This document shows, one piece after another, positions 1-5,320 of a DNA stretch of 6,086 nt. The translations under genes were made by a program, and so were the position numbers. Location of the stretch: positions 1 through 6,086 of the forward strand of contig JBGQHM010000406.1 in the NCBI GenBank assembly GCA_041497995.1, written 5' to 3'. Numbering within the stretch: the first letter of the stretch is position 1; every line of letters starts with the position of its first letter. A model generated the notes under the pieces. The model was not told the origin of the DNA and did not search any database. It saw nothing but the letters and a program-made list of their open reading frames with translations. This stretch comes from DATKMS01 sp041497995. GTDB taxonomy: Bacteria; Desulfobacterota; Binatia; HRBIN30.

Positions 1-1372
1 CCTTCCGATCCGTGTCATCGGCTTGGAAGGTCCAGCGTTTCAACGCGACCCGTGGTCTTGTGAGTAAATCGAAGAGCAGGAGCGCTGCGTCCCTGTCCTC
101 CGGAAGCCGGCACGTGAGTAGGAGTGATGCCCAATCATCATCCGAGAGAAATGCGTGAGGCTGGCTGACAAGAACCGCAACCCAGCAAGACCGCACGGCC
201 GCACCGGCGTCATCTCGGTTGCTCCGGCCGAGTTGGAAGCAGATGGCCCGGCCGAGGTCTGGATGCAGGCGGCTACGTTTGCGCTCAAACAACGCAAGCA
301 GGTCCTTCGAGTGCTCAATAAGGAAGCGATCGACCAGCCAATAGCCAACCTCGCGTTCCAGCTGACTCAAGGTCAGTGTCGGATCGAAGAGGTTTTCGAA
401 GAGGCCACGCTTGTCGAGCCACGATATCCAGGTGGGTAGGCACGCGTGCCGAAGGAAGACACGCGCCGTGTCGATGTCTGCGAGGGCCGCGTGCATGTAG
501 TCGGCGTCCTCTCCCTCAAGAGGCGGTTGCGACCCTGCGATGGAGCGGATCCGCTGACTCTTTTCGAGAAGCCCTCGCCCAACCTCAGCGACCAACTCTT
601 CAACTGATTCGGTGATTGCCTGGTGCGGGTTGTCGCCGTCACGCGTCTTGTAGAGCAGAGGTCGAATTCCCAAGAACTCCCATTCCGATAGGTCGGAGGT
701 CTCCGCAGCGAAGGCGAAGCGGGGCTTCTGACCGACCGGAGGAAGTCCTCGCGCGAGATAGTTCATCACGGTATCGCGATGGCTGTAGCCAACGAACAGG
801 ACCGTGTAGCGAGAGAACATCGCCGCCAAGAAGCGACTTGCCCAAGCCTCGGTGAGGTATGCACGCCCGAAGTCCTCGTCCGTGAGAACACACTTTGCGG
901 GATCCTTGCCGGCGCATCCATGGAGGTAGATAAGGCCAGAAAACTGGTTGCCAAGCGGCAACGCTGGCGCATGGAAGACCTCTATACCGGAACCGTGAAC
1001 CGCCTTGGCAGCACTGGAGAAGTGCGTGTCGAAGTTCGTGGTGACGACTCGCACGGCCTTCGGAGACGTGAACATTTGCAACAGCAGCTGGTGGAGATGA
1101 TGAGGCTTGGTGTCGTCGTGAACAAGGATGCTCGCGGCCAACTCGTGAACCCGAACACCACGTTTCTTCAGTCGGCCCAAGTAACGGTCCTCAGGCTCGT
1201 TGGGATTGGGCTGAATACCGGAGTTCGCACCGACCCGACAGGCCAACTCGGGAAAGAGGGGTAGCGATGACGGAGGAGGGTTGGAAACGCCCGCGCCGGC
1301 AAACACTACAAGCTCCCCGGCTCTTTGGGCACGGAGCAACTCTTCGGGAAAATCGATACCTTTGATCAGCAT
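1..1372 (-). CDS. SIR2-domain protein, probable defence NADase, 3' end outside the window
   Basis: An uninterrupted frame runs from an ATG at 1372 off the left edge, giving the first 457 residues. The N-terminal SIR2 (sirtuin-like Rossmann) domain covers about residues 10-260. It shows the NAD-binding GAGVS (26-30), TTNFD (111-115, with the catalytic-type Asn113), the LHG motif with the catalytic His151, and FVGYSHRD (193-200). SIR2 domains in phage-defence proteins with these motifs usually cleave NAD+ and cause abortive infection; that activity here is inferred. Residues 280-457 are probably helical and rich in Trp, Leu and Arg, with no motif I can assign. The overall look (FAGAGVS followed by a Pro-rich PPPSSLPLF, then a long C-terminal part) recalls the large SIR2/DUF4020 proteins, but that subfamily call is from memory. 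The start fits because GAGVS normally lies about 25 residues in; its ribosome binding site is poor. It lies 52 bp after hepT with no visible terminator between, so it is probably co-transcribed. Confidence 0.88.
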   Translation of the reverse strand, partial: MLIKGIDFPEELLRAQRAGELVVFAGAGVSNPPPSSLPLFPELACRVGANSGIQPNPNEPEDRYLGRLKKRGVRVHELAASILVHDDTKPHHLHQLLLQMFTSPKAVRVVTTNFDTHFSSAAKAVHGSGIEVFHAPALPLGNQFSGLIYLHGCAGKDPAKCVLTDEDFGRAYLTEAWASRFLAAMFSRYTVLFVGYSHRDTVMNYLARGLPPVGQKPRFAFAAETSDLSEWEFLGIRPLLYKTRDGDNPHQAITESVEELVAEVGRGLLEKSQRIRSIAGSQPPLEGEDADYMHAALADIDTARVFLRHACLPTWISWLDKRGLFENLFDPTLTLSQLEREVGYWLVDRFLIEHSKDLLALFERKRSRLHPDLGRAICFQLGRSNRDDAGAAVRSCWVAVLVSQPHAFLSDDDWASLLLTCRLPEDRDAALLLFDLLTRPRVALKRWTFQADDTDRK

Positions 1373-1424
1373 TTGCTGCGTCGATTTCGCGAACCGCAGA
1401 GCAGGGCAACGGGAGGTCTGATGC

Positions 1425-1778
1425 CTACAGAGTCTCGCCCTGCTCGCCGAGGAGCTTCTCAATTTCCTCCAACAAGCGGGGCAGATGACTTTCGACGACG
1501 CCCCACACCGTTGCATCGTCAACCGTGTCGTAGCCGTGAATGATGCGGTTGCGAAATGCGACGATCCGCGACAGCTCGGAGATCGCCGCTGCAACTGCGG
1601 GATCGACGTGGTCCAGCCGATTCAGTGCCTCGGCGACGATCTCGAACTCGCGTTCGACAGTACGGCGAAACCAACGATCGGCCTCGTACTCAGCGAAAGA
1701 ATGGCCCTCGCAGCGGGCTTGAATGCTGCGACCCGCCTCGACGACATCAAGCAGCAGCTTCTTGGTCTGGCTCTTCAT
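1425..1778 (-). CDS. hepT: HepT-like HEPN (DUF86) ribonuclease toxin
   Basis: This 117-residue protein has the size and all-helical pattern of HepT/DUF86 proteins. The HEPN RNase motif RX4HXY is intact: Arg76, His81 and Tyr83 in the stretch RNRIIHGY, followed by the family-typical DTVDDATVW and a final helix of alternating Leu and Glu. In characterised HepT-MntA pairs, HepT is an RNase toxin acting on RNA such as tRNA, and the antitoxin silences it by adding AMP to the Tyr of this motif. With Arg, His and Tyr all present, both toxin activity and modification look possible. The gene starts inside the end of mntA (32-bp overlap, different frame), which implies coupled translation. It is followed after 52 bp by the SIR2 gene. 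The family call is firm; activity and target are inferred from the family. Confidence 0.9.
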   Translation of the reverse strand: MKSQTKKLLLDVVEAGRSIQARCEGHSFAEYEADRWFRRTVEREFEIVAEALNRLDHVDPAVAAAISELSRIVAFRNRIIHGYDTVDDATVWGVVESHLPRLLEEIEKLLGEQGETL

Positions 1779-2079
1779 AGACGAGCTGACGCGTCGCCTC
1801 GACCTCGCGGCGAAAGTACGGGTTGCGCATCGACTCTTCGGTGATCAGGTCGACGCGGCGCTGGAAGAGCCGTTGGAGTGCGTCGGCCAGCTCCAGGACG
1901 CGGTCGGCGTAGCTGCCGCTGGGTTCACGACCGGCCATCTTCACCAGGAAGTCGAGATCGCTGCGCTCTGGATCGAATCGGTCTTCCGCCGCAGATCCGA
2001 ACACGTACAGGCGCCTAACGCGATAGCGCCGGCACAAATCCGCAAGTGCGTCTTTGCGTTGCTCGACAAGGGAGATCAT
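1747..2079 (-). CDS. mntA: MntA-like minimal nucleotidyltransferase antitoxin
   Basis: A 110-residue protein with the minimal nucleotidyltransferase fold. After a basic first helix comes the strand VRRLYVFGSA. The active-site signature follows: Gly28-Ser29, then SDLD with Asp41 and Asp43, and a third carboxylate, Asp77, in RRVDLIT. The catalytic triad is therefore intact. In HepT-MntA modules this enzyme transfers AMP from ATP to the toxin's active-site tyrosine and neutralises it; that role is inferred from the adjacent hepT. The ATG at 2079 is the only upstream start possible, because an in-frame TGA lies two codons before it. Ribosome binding sequence is weak. It is first in the minus-strand operon and overlaps hepT by 32 bp. 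The C-terminal tail (EEPDQEAAA) is acidic and Ala-rich, and its codons overlap the hepT start. Confidence 0.9.
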   Translation of the reverse strand: MISLVEQRKDALADLCRRYRVRRLYVFGSAAEDRFDPERSDLDFLVKMAGREPSGSYADRVLELADALQRLFQRRVDLITEESMRNPYFRREVEATRQLVYEEPDQEAAA

Positions 2080-2100
2080 CCAGATTCACCGCTGCGCCCG

Positions 2101-2129
2101 ATAGTCGGCGTCGCCTCGGTCCTTGTCAA
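2101..2129 (-). promoter_or_regulatory. Candidate sigma70-type promoter of mntA-hepT-sir2
   Basis: On the minus strand, a perfect TTGACA (2129 to 2124) is followed after exactly 17 bp by GACTAT (2106 to 2101). GACTAT matches TATAAT at three of six positions, including the important second A and last T. Transcription would begin near 2094, leaving a leader of about 15 nt before the mntA ATG at 2079. This suits the first gene of the operon. The -10 box is imperfect, so this is a prediction. Confidence 0.45.
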
Positions 2130-2132
2130 GGA
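2120..2132. promoter_or_regulatory. 13-bp perfect inverted repeat over the -35 box, possible operator
   Basis: The sequence TCCTTGTCAAGGA is a perfect inverted repeat with 6-bp arms around one central base. It contains the whole TTGACA of the mntA promoter candidate. A protein bound here would block RNA polymerase, so it may be an operator. Neither MntA nor HepT shows a recognisable DNA-binding domain, so any regulator would be encoded elsewhere. A 13-bp palindrome can also arise by chance. Confidence 0.3.
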
Positions 2133-2299
2133 TCACCGGAGGGCTCGGTCCGAAACTGGTTCCTTTCGACCGCAGCGTGGTTCTCTTCCATCAGTGGTCG
2201 CATTAGGGTGATCCGCCGCGGCACCGCAATTCCCCTTTCACCGCCTCGATGCCACTTGGCCCGGAGGTTGCGTTAGCCCTCTGCCAAGAAGCGAACGAC

Positions 2300-2304
2300 G
2301 GAGG
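2300..2304 (+). promoter_or_regulatory. Ribosome binding site of moxR
   Basis: GGAGG lies 9 nt before the ATG at 2314. This decides the start: an in-frame TTG at 2305 would touch the GGAGG directly and have no spacing. No convincing -35/-10 pair for moxR was found in 2140-2300. Confidence 0.7.
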
Positions 2305-2313
2305 TTGGAGTTC

Positions 2314-3405
2314 ATGGACGTACAGTTTCAGCCTGGCACCAACGGCGTTGCGATGCGGCAGGTGCCGTGGCTGCGCGACAGCGACTTCGAGATCGATCCC
2401 GATGCCCTCAAGTTGCTGAACGGCAGTGAGTGGGCAGACCGCGTCCGCAGCCAGATCCAGAAAGCTGTGGTTGGGCAGGACGTCGTCATCGAGCGCCTGT
2501 TGGTCGCTCTGCTCGCCGATGGGCACGTGCTCATCGAAGGGATGCCGGGGCTCGCCAAGACGTTGCTGGTGAAGAGCCTCGGCACCGCCATGGGCCTCAA
2601 CTTCGAACGCGTCCAGTTCACGCCCGACCTGCTGCCCAGTGACCTCATCGGTACGATGGTGTTTCAGCCACGTGACGGTTCGTTTCGTGTCCACCTCGGT
2701 CCGATCTTCGCGAACCTCGTGCTTGCCGACGAGATCAACCGCGCGCCGGCGAAGGTGCAGAGCGGTCTGCTGGAAGCCATGCAAGAACGCCAGGTCACCA
2801 TCGGCGGACAGTCGCACATGCTGCCGCGGCCGTTCCTGGTGATGGCCACGCAGAATCCGGTGGAGCAGGAAGGTACGTATCCGTTGCCCGAGGCGCAGAC
2901 CGATCGGTTCTTGTTCAAGCTGATCGTCGATTACCCCTCGGCATACGAGGAACACAATATGATGCGGCGGTGGGGACAGATCACCCAGCAGCCGCAGATC
3001 ACACCCGTGTCATCCGCCGAAGAGCTGATGGCGCTGCGCGTGTGTGTCGACAAGGTGCATGTGAGCGAAGAGTTGCAACGCTACATGCTTGCTCTGGTCA
3101 GGGCCACCCGCAACTTAGCGGTCTGTGACCTCGCCGAAGGACAGGGTGAAAAAAAGCACGTCCCGCTCTCCGCCCTGTCCTTCGGCGCTTCCCCCCGCGC
3201 CACGTTGGCGCTGCTGCAAGCAGCGCGCGCCCTCGCCTTCGTGCGCGGCCAAGACTTTGCCACGCCGGAGCTGGTGCAGGAGATCTTTCTGGATGCCGTG
3301 CGGCATCGGGTCGGCCTGACGTATGAGGCCGAGGCCGAGAAGATCACCCCTGATCACGTGCTGCGACGCGTGCTCGAAATCACACCAGTCCCAGAGAAGG
3401 TTTGA
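2314..3405 (+). CDS. moxR: MoxR-family AAA+ ATPase
   Basis: A 363-residue AAA+ ATPase of the MoxR family, near the usual length plus a short N-terminal extension (about residues 1-35). Visible motifs in order: Walker A GMPGLAKT (76-83), the MoxR-typical QFTPDLLPSDLIG (101-113), Walker B LVLADEIN (135-142), sensor 1 ATQNP (178-182), the arginine-finger region EAQTDRF (193-199), and sensor 2 GASPRA (291-296). All key residues are intact. MoxR ATPases act as cytoplasmic chaperones that help mature or insert metals into partner proteins, usually vWA proteins encoded next door; DUF58, BatA and BatB genes follow directly. Oddities: between VRATR and GASPRA there are 24 residues, about eight more than the arrangement I recall for relatives (extra GQGEKKHV, 276-283). 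That stretch is encoded inside a 15-bp inverted repeat with a slippery A7G run. The stop at 3405 is 5 nt from the next start. Confidence 0.95.
   Translation: MDVQFQPGTNGVAMRQVPWLRDSDFEIDPDALKLLNGSEWADRVRSQIQKAVVGQDVVIERLLVALLADGHVLIEGMPGLAKTLLVKSLGTAMGLNFERVQFTPDLLPSDLIGTMVFQPRDGSFRVHLGPIFANLVLADEINRAPAKVQSGLLEAMQERQVTIGGQSHMLPRPFLVMATQNPVEQEGTYPLPEAQTDRFLFKLIVDYPSAYEEHNMMRRWGQITQQPQITPVSSAEELMALRVCVDKVHVSEELQRYMLALVRATRNLAVCDLAEGQGEKKHVPLSALSFGASPRATLALLQAARALAFVRGQDFATPELVQEIFLDAVRHRVGLTYEAEAEKITPDHVLRRVLEITPVPEKV
3132..3187 (+). repeat. Perfect 15-bp inverted repeat (hairpin) inside moxR
   Basis: CGCCGAAGGACAGGG at 3132-3146 is exactly complementary in reverse to CCCTGTCCTTCGGCG at 3173-3187. 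In RNA the stem extends by a U-G and a G-C pair (3147/3172 and 3148/3171), leaving a 22-nt loop that starts with seven A. The left arm encodes AEGQG and the right arm LSFGA, the lead-in to sensor 2. There is no T-run after the stem, so it does not look like an intrinsic terminator. Whether it is functional, a small mobile palindrome or chance is open. Confidence 0.8.
3150..3156 (+). promoter_or_regulatory. Possible -1 ribosomal slippery heptamer A AAA AAG in moxR
   Basis: In the moxR frame (GAA AAA AAG) the bases form A AAA AAG, the same heptamer used for programmed -1 frameshifting in Escherichia coli dnaX. An SD-like GAAGGA lies at 3136-3141, 8 nt upstream. A -1 slip would add 56 out-of-frame codons and stop at 3324-3326, giving a 337-residue product without sensor 2. 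The main hairpin encloses the site instead of following it, so this is not a classic arrangement, and the shifted tail has no recognisable domain. Confidence 0.25.
3394..3400 (+). promoter_or_regulatory. Ribosome binding site of the DUF58 gene
   Basis: GAGAAGG inside the last moxR codons lies 10 nt before the ATG at 3411. It favours this ATG over the in-frame TTG at 3402, which would sit one base from it. Confidence 0.55.
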
Positions 3406-3410
3406 CACTG

Positions 3411-4298
3411 ATGGAAAGCGCCGCCGCTCCGTACTCTCTGCTGCAGAAGCTCGAGTGGCGCGTTCGACGCGCCGCCGACTCTCCCCTCGGAGGCGAATAC
3501 CGTTGCGCCTTCCGCGGGCGCGGAAGGGAGTTCGATCAAGTTGTGAAGTACGAATACGGTGACGAGGTCCGCGACATCGACTGGAACGTGACGGCGCGGC
3601 TCGGCGAACCGTACCGCAAGAAGTTCATCGAGGAGCGTGAGCTCACAGTCGTCTTGCTGTTCGAAGACTCACTCTCGCTCCAGTTCGGCTCCGGCCGGCG
3701 CACCAAACGGGAAACGTTGCTCGAAATGGCCGGTCTGTTTGCGTTGCTGTCCGCAGGCAATCGCGACCGCGCCGGGTTCTGGCACGCCACCCCCCACACC
3801 CACTTGGTGCGTCAACCGGTACGCGGACGTACGAACATCATCAAGACCACCGCACATCTGCTCAACCTACCGGTACCCGAGCTCGATGCGGGCGGGGAGG
3901 TCAACCTCGACTGGAAGTACTTCCTCCAGGCCTTCCCGCACCACAGTCTGGTCCTGTGGCTCAGCGACTTCCCACCGCGCCCCCTCCCTGCGGCATGGGC
4001 GGCGCTGTGCCGCAGGTACCAGATGATCGGCGTACGCGTCGAAGACCCGTGGGAACGCGTGCTGCCGCCGAACGGCGCGCTGACCGCGCTGGACCCCGTC
4101 ACTGGCGAGGTGCTGCCGTTCGATATGCTCTCCGACCTCAACCGCAGCCGTCACGAAGAATGGGTCGAAGAACGCGACGCGTACTGGGACATGCTCTTCC
4201 CCTCGCGTGTCGCCCGGGTCACGGTGAGCACTGAAGACGACTTGCTTGATGCCCTGATTCGTTTCTTCAAAGCGCGCATGCGGGCAGTGCAGCGATGA
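3411..4298 (+). CDS. DUF58 domain protein (degenerate vWA-like)
   Basis: A 295-residue DUF58 protein, the usual second gene of MoxR operons. The family signature is clear in residues 36-63: GRGREF, then YGDEVRDIDWNVTAR (conserved Gly, Asp, Arg, Asp, Trp, Ala and Arg). After RKKFIEERE comes the strand where family members carry a vWA metal site of type DxSxS. Here it reads FEDSLSLQFGS (84-94), so the first Asp position is Glu85 by alignment with DTSASM-type proteins, while Ser87 and Ser89 are kept. Metal binding may be altered. No transmembrane segment is visible, so the protein is probably cytoplasmic or membrane-associated, as a likely client or partner of MoxR. The ATG at 3411 is 5 nt after the moxR stop, and its own stop overlaps the batA start (ATGA). 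The family call is firm; the biochemical role is not known in detail. Confidence 0.92.
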   Translation: MESAAAPYSLLQKLEWRVRRAADSPLGGEYRCAFRGRGREFDQVVKYEYGDEVRDIDWNVTARLGEPYRKKFIEERELTVVLLFEDSLSLQFGSGRRTKRETLLEMAGLFALLSAGNRDRAGFWHATPHTHLVRQPVRGRTNIIKTTAHLLNLPVPELDAGGEVNLDWKYFLQAFPHHSLVLWLSDFPPRPLPAAWAALCRRYQMIGVRVEDPWERVLPPNGALTALDPVTGEVLPFDMLSDLNRSRHEEWVEERDAYWDMLFPSRVARVTVSTEDDLLDALIRFFKARMRAVQR

Positions 4299-5320
4299 AC
4301 ACGATCGGCGGGTGGACCCTCGACCATCCGGCGTGGCTGCTACTCCTGTTGGCGCTGCCGGCGATTGCATGGCTACGCGCACGGCGCGGCCAGACAGTGT
4401 TTGTGATTCCCTACGTGGCGCGCTGGTCGGGTCGCCAAGCGGTATCGCGCTCGCGCCTGCCGGTTGTGCTGGTGAACGTCGCCCTCGTCCTACTGGCCAT
4501 CGCCTTGGCGCGGCCACAGAAGATCGAAGCGAAGCGGCTGGTGCATCAGAAGGGTTACGACATCATGCTGGCCATCGATCTGTCCGGCAGCATGCTGGCC
4601 GAGGACTACGAAGACGGTGGCAAGCGCATCAACCGGCTGCAGGCAATCAAGCCGATCGTCGAAGCCTTCATGGCGCGGCGCCCGACCGACCGCATCGGTG
4701 TTGTCACCTTCGGCGGTCGTGCTTACACGCTGGCGCCATTGACGGCGGACCACGACTGGCTGCGCCAGCAACTCGGGCGACTCAAGGTCGGTCTGATCGA
4801 GGACGGCACGGCCATCGGCGATGCCCTCGCACTCGCGGTGTCGCGATTGAACCAACCCGAGCGTGAGGAACACGGCCGGCGTAAAGGTGGCTTCATCGTT
4901 CTACTCACCGACGGCGCCAGTAACGCCGGTTCGATTGCGCCACAGCAAGCTGCGGAACTCGCGAAGACGAAAGGCATTCCGGTCTACACCATCGGTGCTG
5001 GCCGCGACGGTGCCGTGCCTATGCCGGTCTTCGATGAGAACGGCAACAAGCTCGGCTACCAGACCATGCTCTCCGACCTCGACGAGCACAGCCTCGAACA
5101 GATCGCTGACACGACCGGTGGTCGTTACTTCCGCGCCATGGATTCGCACACCATCGACGCAGCTTTCGCGGCCATCGACCGCGAGCACAAGATCGAGTTC
5201 GATGCCAAGTCGAACATTCGCGCCCAAGAGTTCTTCCAGTACGCGGCGTGGCCGGGTCTCGCGCTGTTCATTTACGGCATGTGGCTGGCGTGGCCGGGTC
5301 GCCAAGGAGCGCTCGCATGA
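4295..5320 (+). CDS. batA: BatA-like vWA membrane protein
   Basis: A 341-residue protein with the BatA layout. Two hydrophobic segments come first (about 12-28 and 55-72, ending in LARPQK), then a vWA domain (about 88-290), then a C-terminal transmembrane segment (about 317-335, AAWPGLALFIYGMWLAWPG). The metal-ion-dependent adhesion site is complete: DLSGS (Asp95, Ser97, Ser99), Thr172 in DGTAIGD and Asp206 in LLTDG. The vWA domain should lie between the second and third membrane segments, probably exposed on the periplasmic side. In Bacteroides-type and other Bat operons these proteins work with MoxR and DUF58 in stress tolerance or envelope upkeep; the exact role here is inferred. The start ATG at 4295 overlaps the DUF58 stop in ATGA, with no clear ribosome binding site, so reinitiation by terminating ribosomes is likely. 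No DUF4381 gene lies before it. Confidence 0.9.
   Translation: MNTIGGWTLDHPAWLLLLLALPAIAWLRARRGQTVFVIPYVARWSGRQAVSRSRLPVVLVNVALVLLAIALARPQKIEAKRLVHQKGYDIMLAIDLSGSMLAEDYEDGGKRINRLQAIKPIVEAFMARRPTDRIGVVTFGGRAYTLAPLTADHDWLRQQLGRLKVGLIEDGTAIGDALALAVSRLNQPEREEHGRRKGGFIVLLTDGASNAGSIAPQQAAELAKTKGIPVYTIGAGRDGAVPMPVFDENGNKLGYQTMLSDLDEHSLEQIADTTGGRYFRAMDSHTIDAAFAAIDREHKIEFDAKSNIRAQEFFQYAAWPGLALFIYGMWLAWPGRQGALA
5304..5309 (+). promoter_or_regulatory. Ribosome binding site of batB
   Basis: AAGGAG lies 7 nt before the ATG at 5317, inside the last codons of batA. It is the best ribosome binding site in the operon and confirms the batB start despite the ATGA overlap. Confidence 0.7.

Noticed and set aside
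779..1264. 161-codon plus-strand open frame
   Set aside because: It is antisense to the intact SIR2 domain, whose NAD-binding and catalytic motifs prove the minus-strand reading.
2115..2151. Direct repeat CTCGGTCC (2115-2122 and 2144-2151) as a possible operator pair or att site
   Set aside because: An 8-bp repeat is expected about this often by chance in a gap of this size, and nothing else supports it.
1723..2211. 162-codon plus-strand open frame over mntA and hepT
   Set aside because: Opposite two genes with intact catalytic motifs; no motif of its own.
2086..2229. Open minus-strand frame without a stop for about 48 codons, ending in ADYRAQR just before mntA, considered as a remnant or small gene
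   Set aside because: The only start is a GTG giving 16 residues, no ribosome binding site is evident, and it contains the promoter candidate. The resemblance to HEPN-like ADY endings is too slight.
2230..2280. GCGTTAGCCC considered as part of an integron attC site
   Set aside because: No matching RYYYAAC partner core or paired inner sites are present, and no integrase or cassette layout is visible.
2203..2955. 250-codon open frame on the minus strand, antisense to moxR
   Set aside because: It mirrors the strongly conserved MoxR coding frame, is rich in His, Gln and Arg, and has no recognisable motif. Such antisense frames are common in GC-rich genes.
4295..4320. Possible frameshift or gene fusion between DUF58 and batA
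   Set aside because: Both proteins are full length with normal ends; the ATGA overlap is ordinary operon packing.
3867..4517. 216-codon minus-strand open frame across the DUF58/batA junction
   Set aside because: It lies opposite two well-supported genes, is Arg- and Pro-rich and shows no domain; it is a codon-bias shadow.
5245..5300. 14-nt direct repeat GGCGTGGCCGGGTC (5245-5258 and 5287-5300) in batA
   Set aside because: It encodes an AWPG motif at each end of the C-terminal membrane segment in the same frame, so protein sequence and codon bias explain it.
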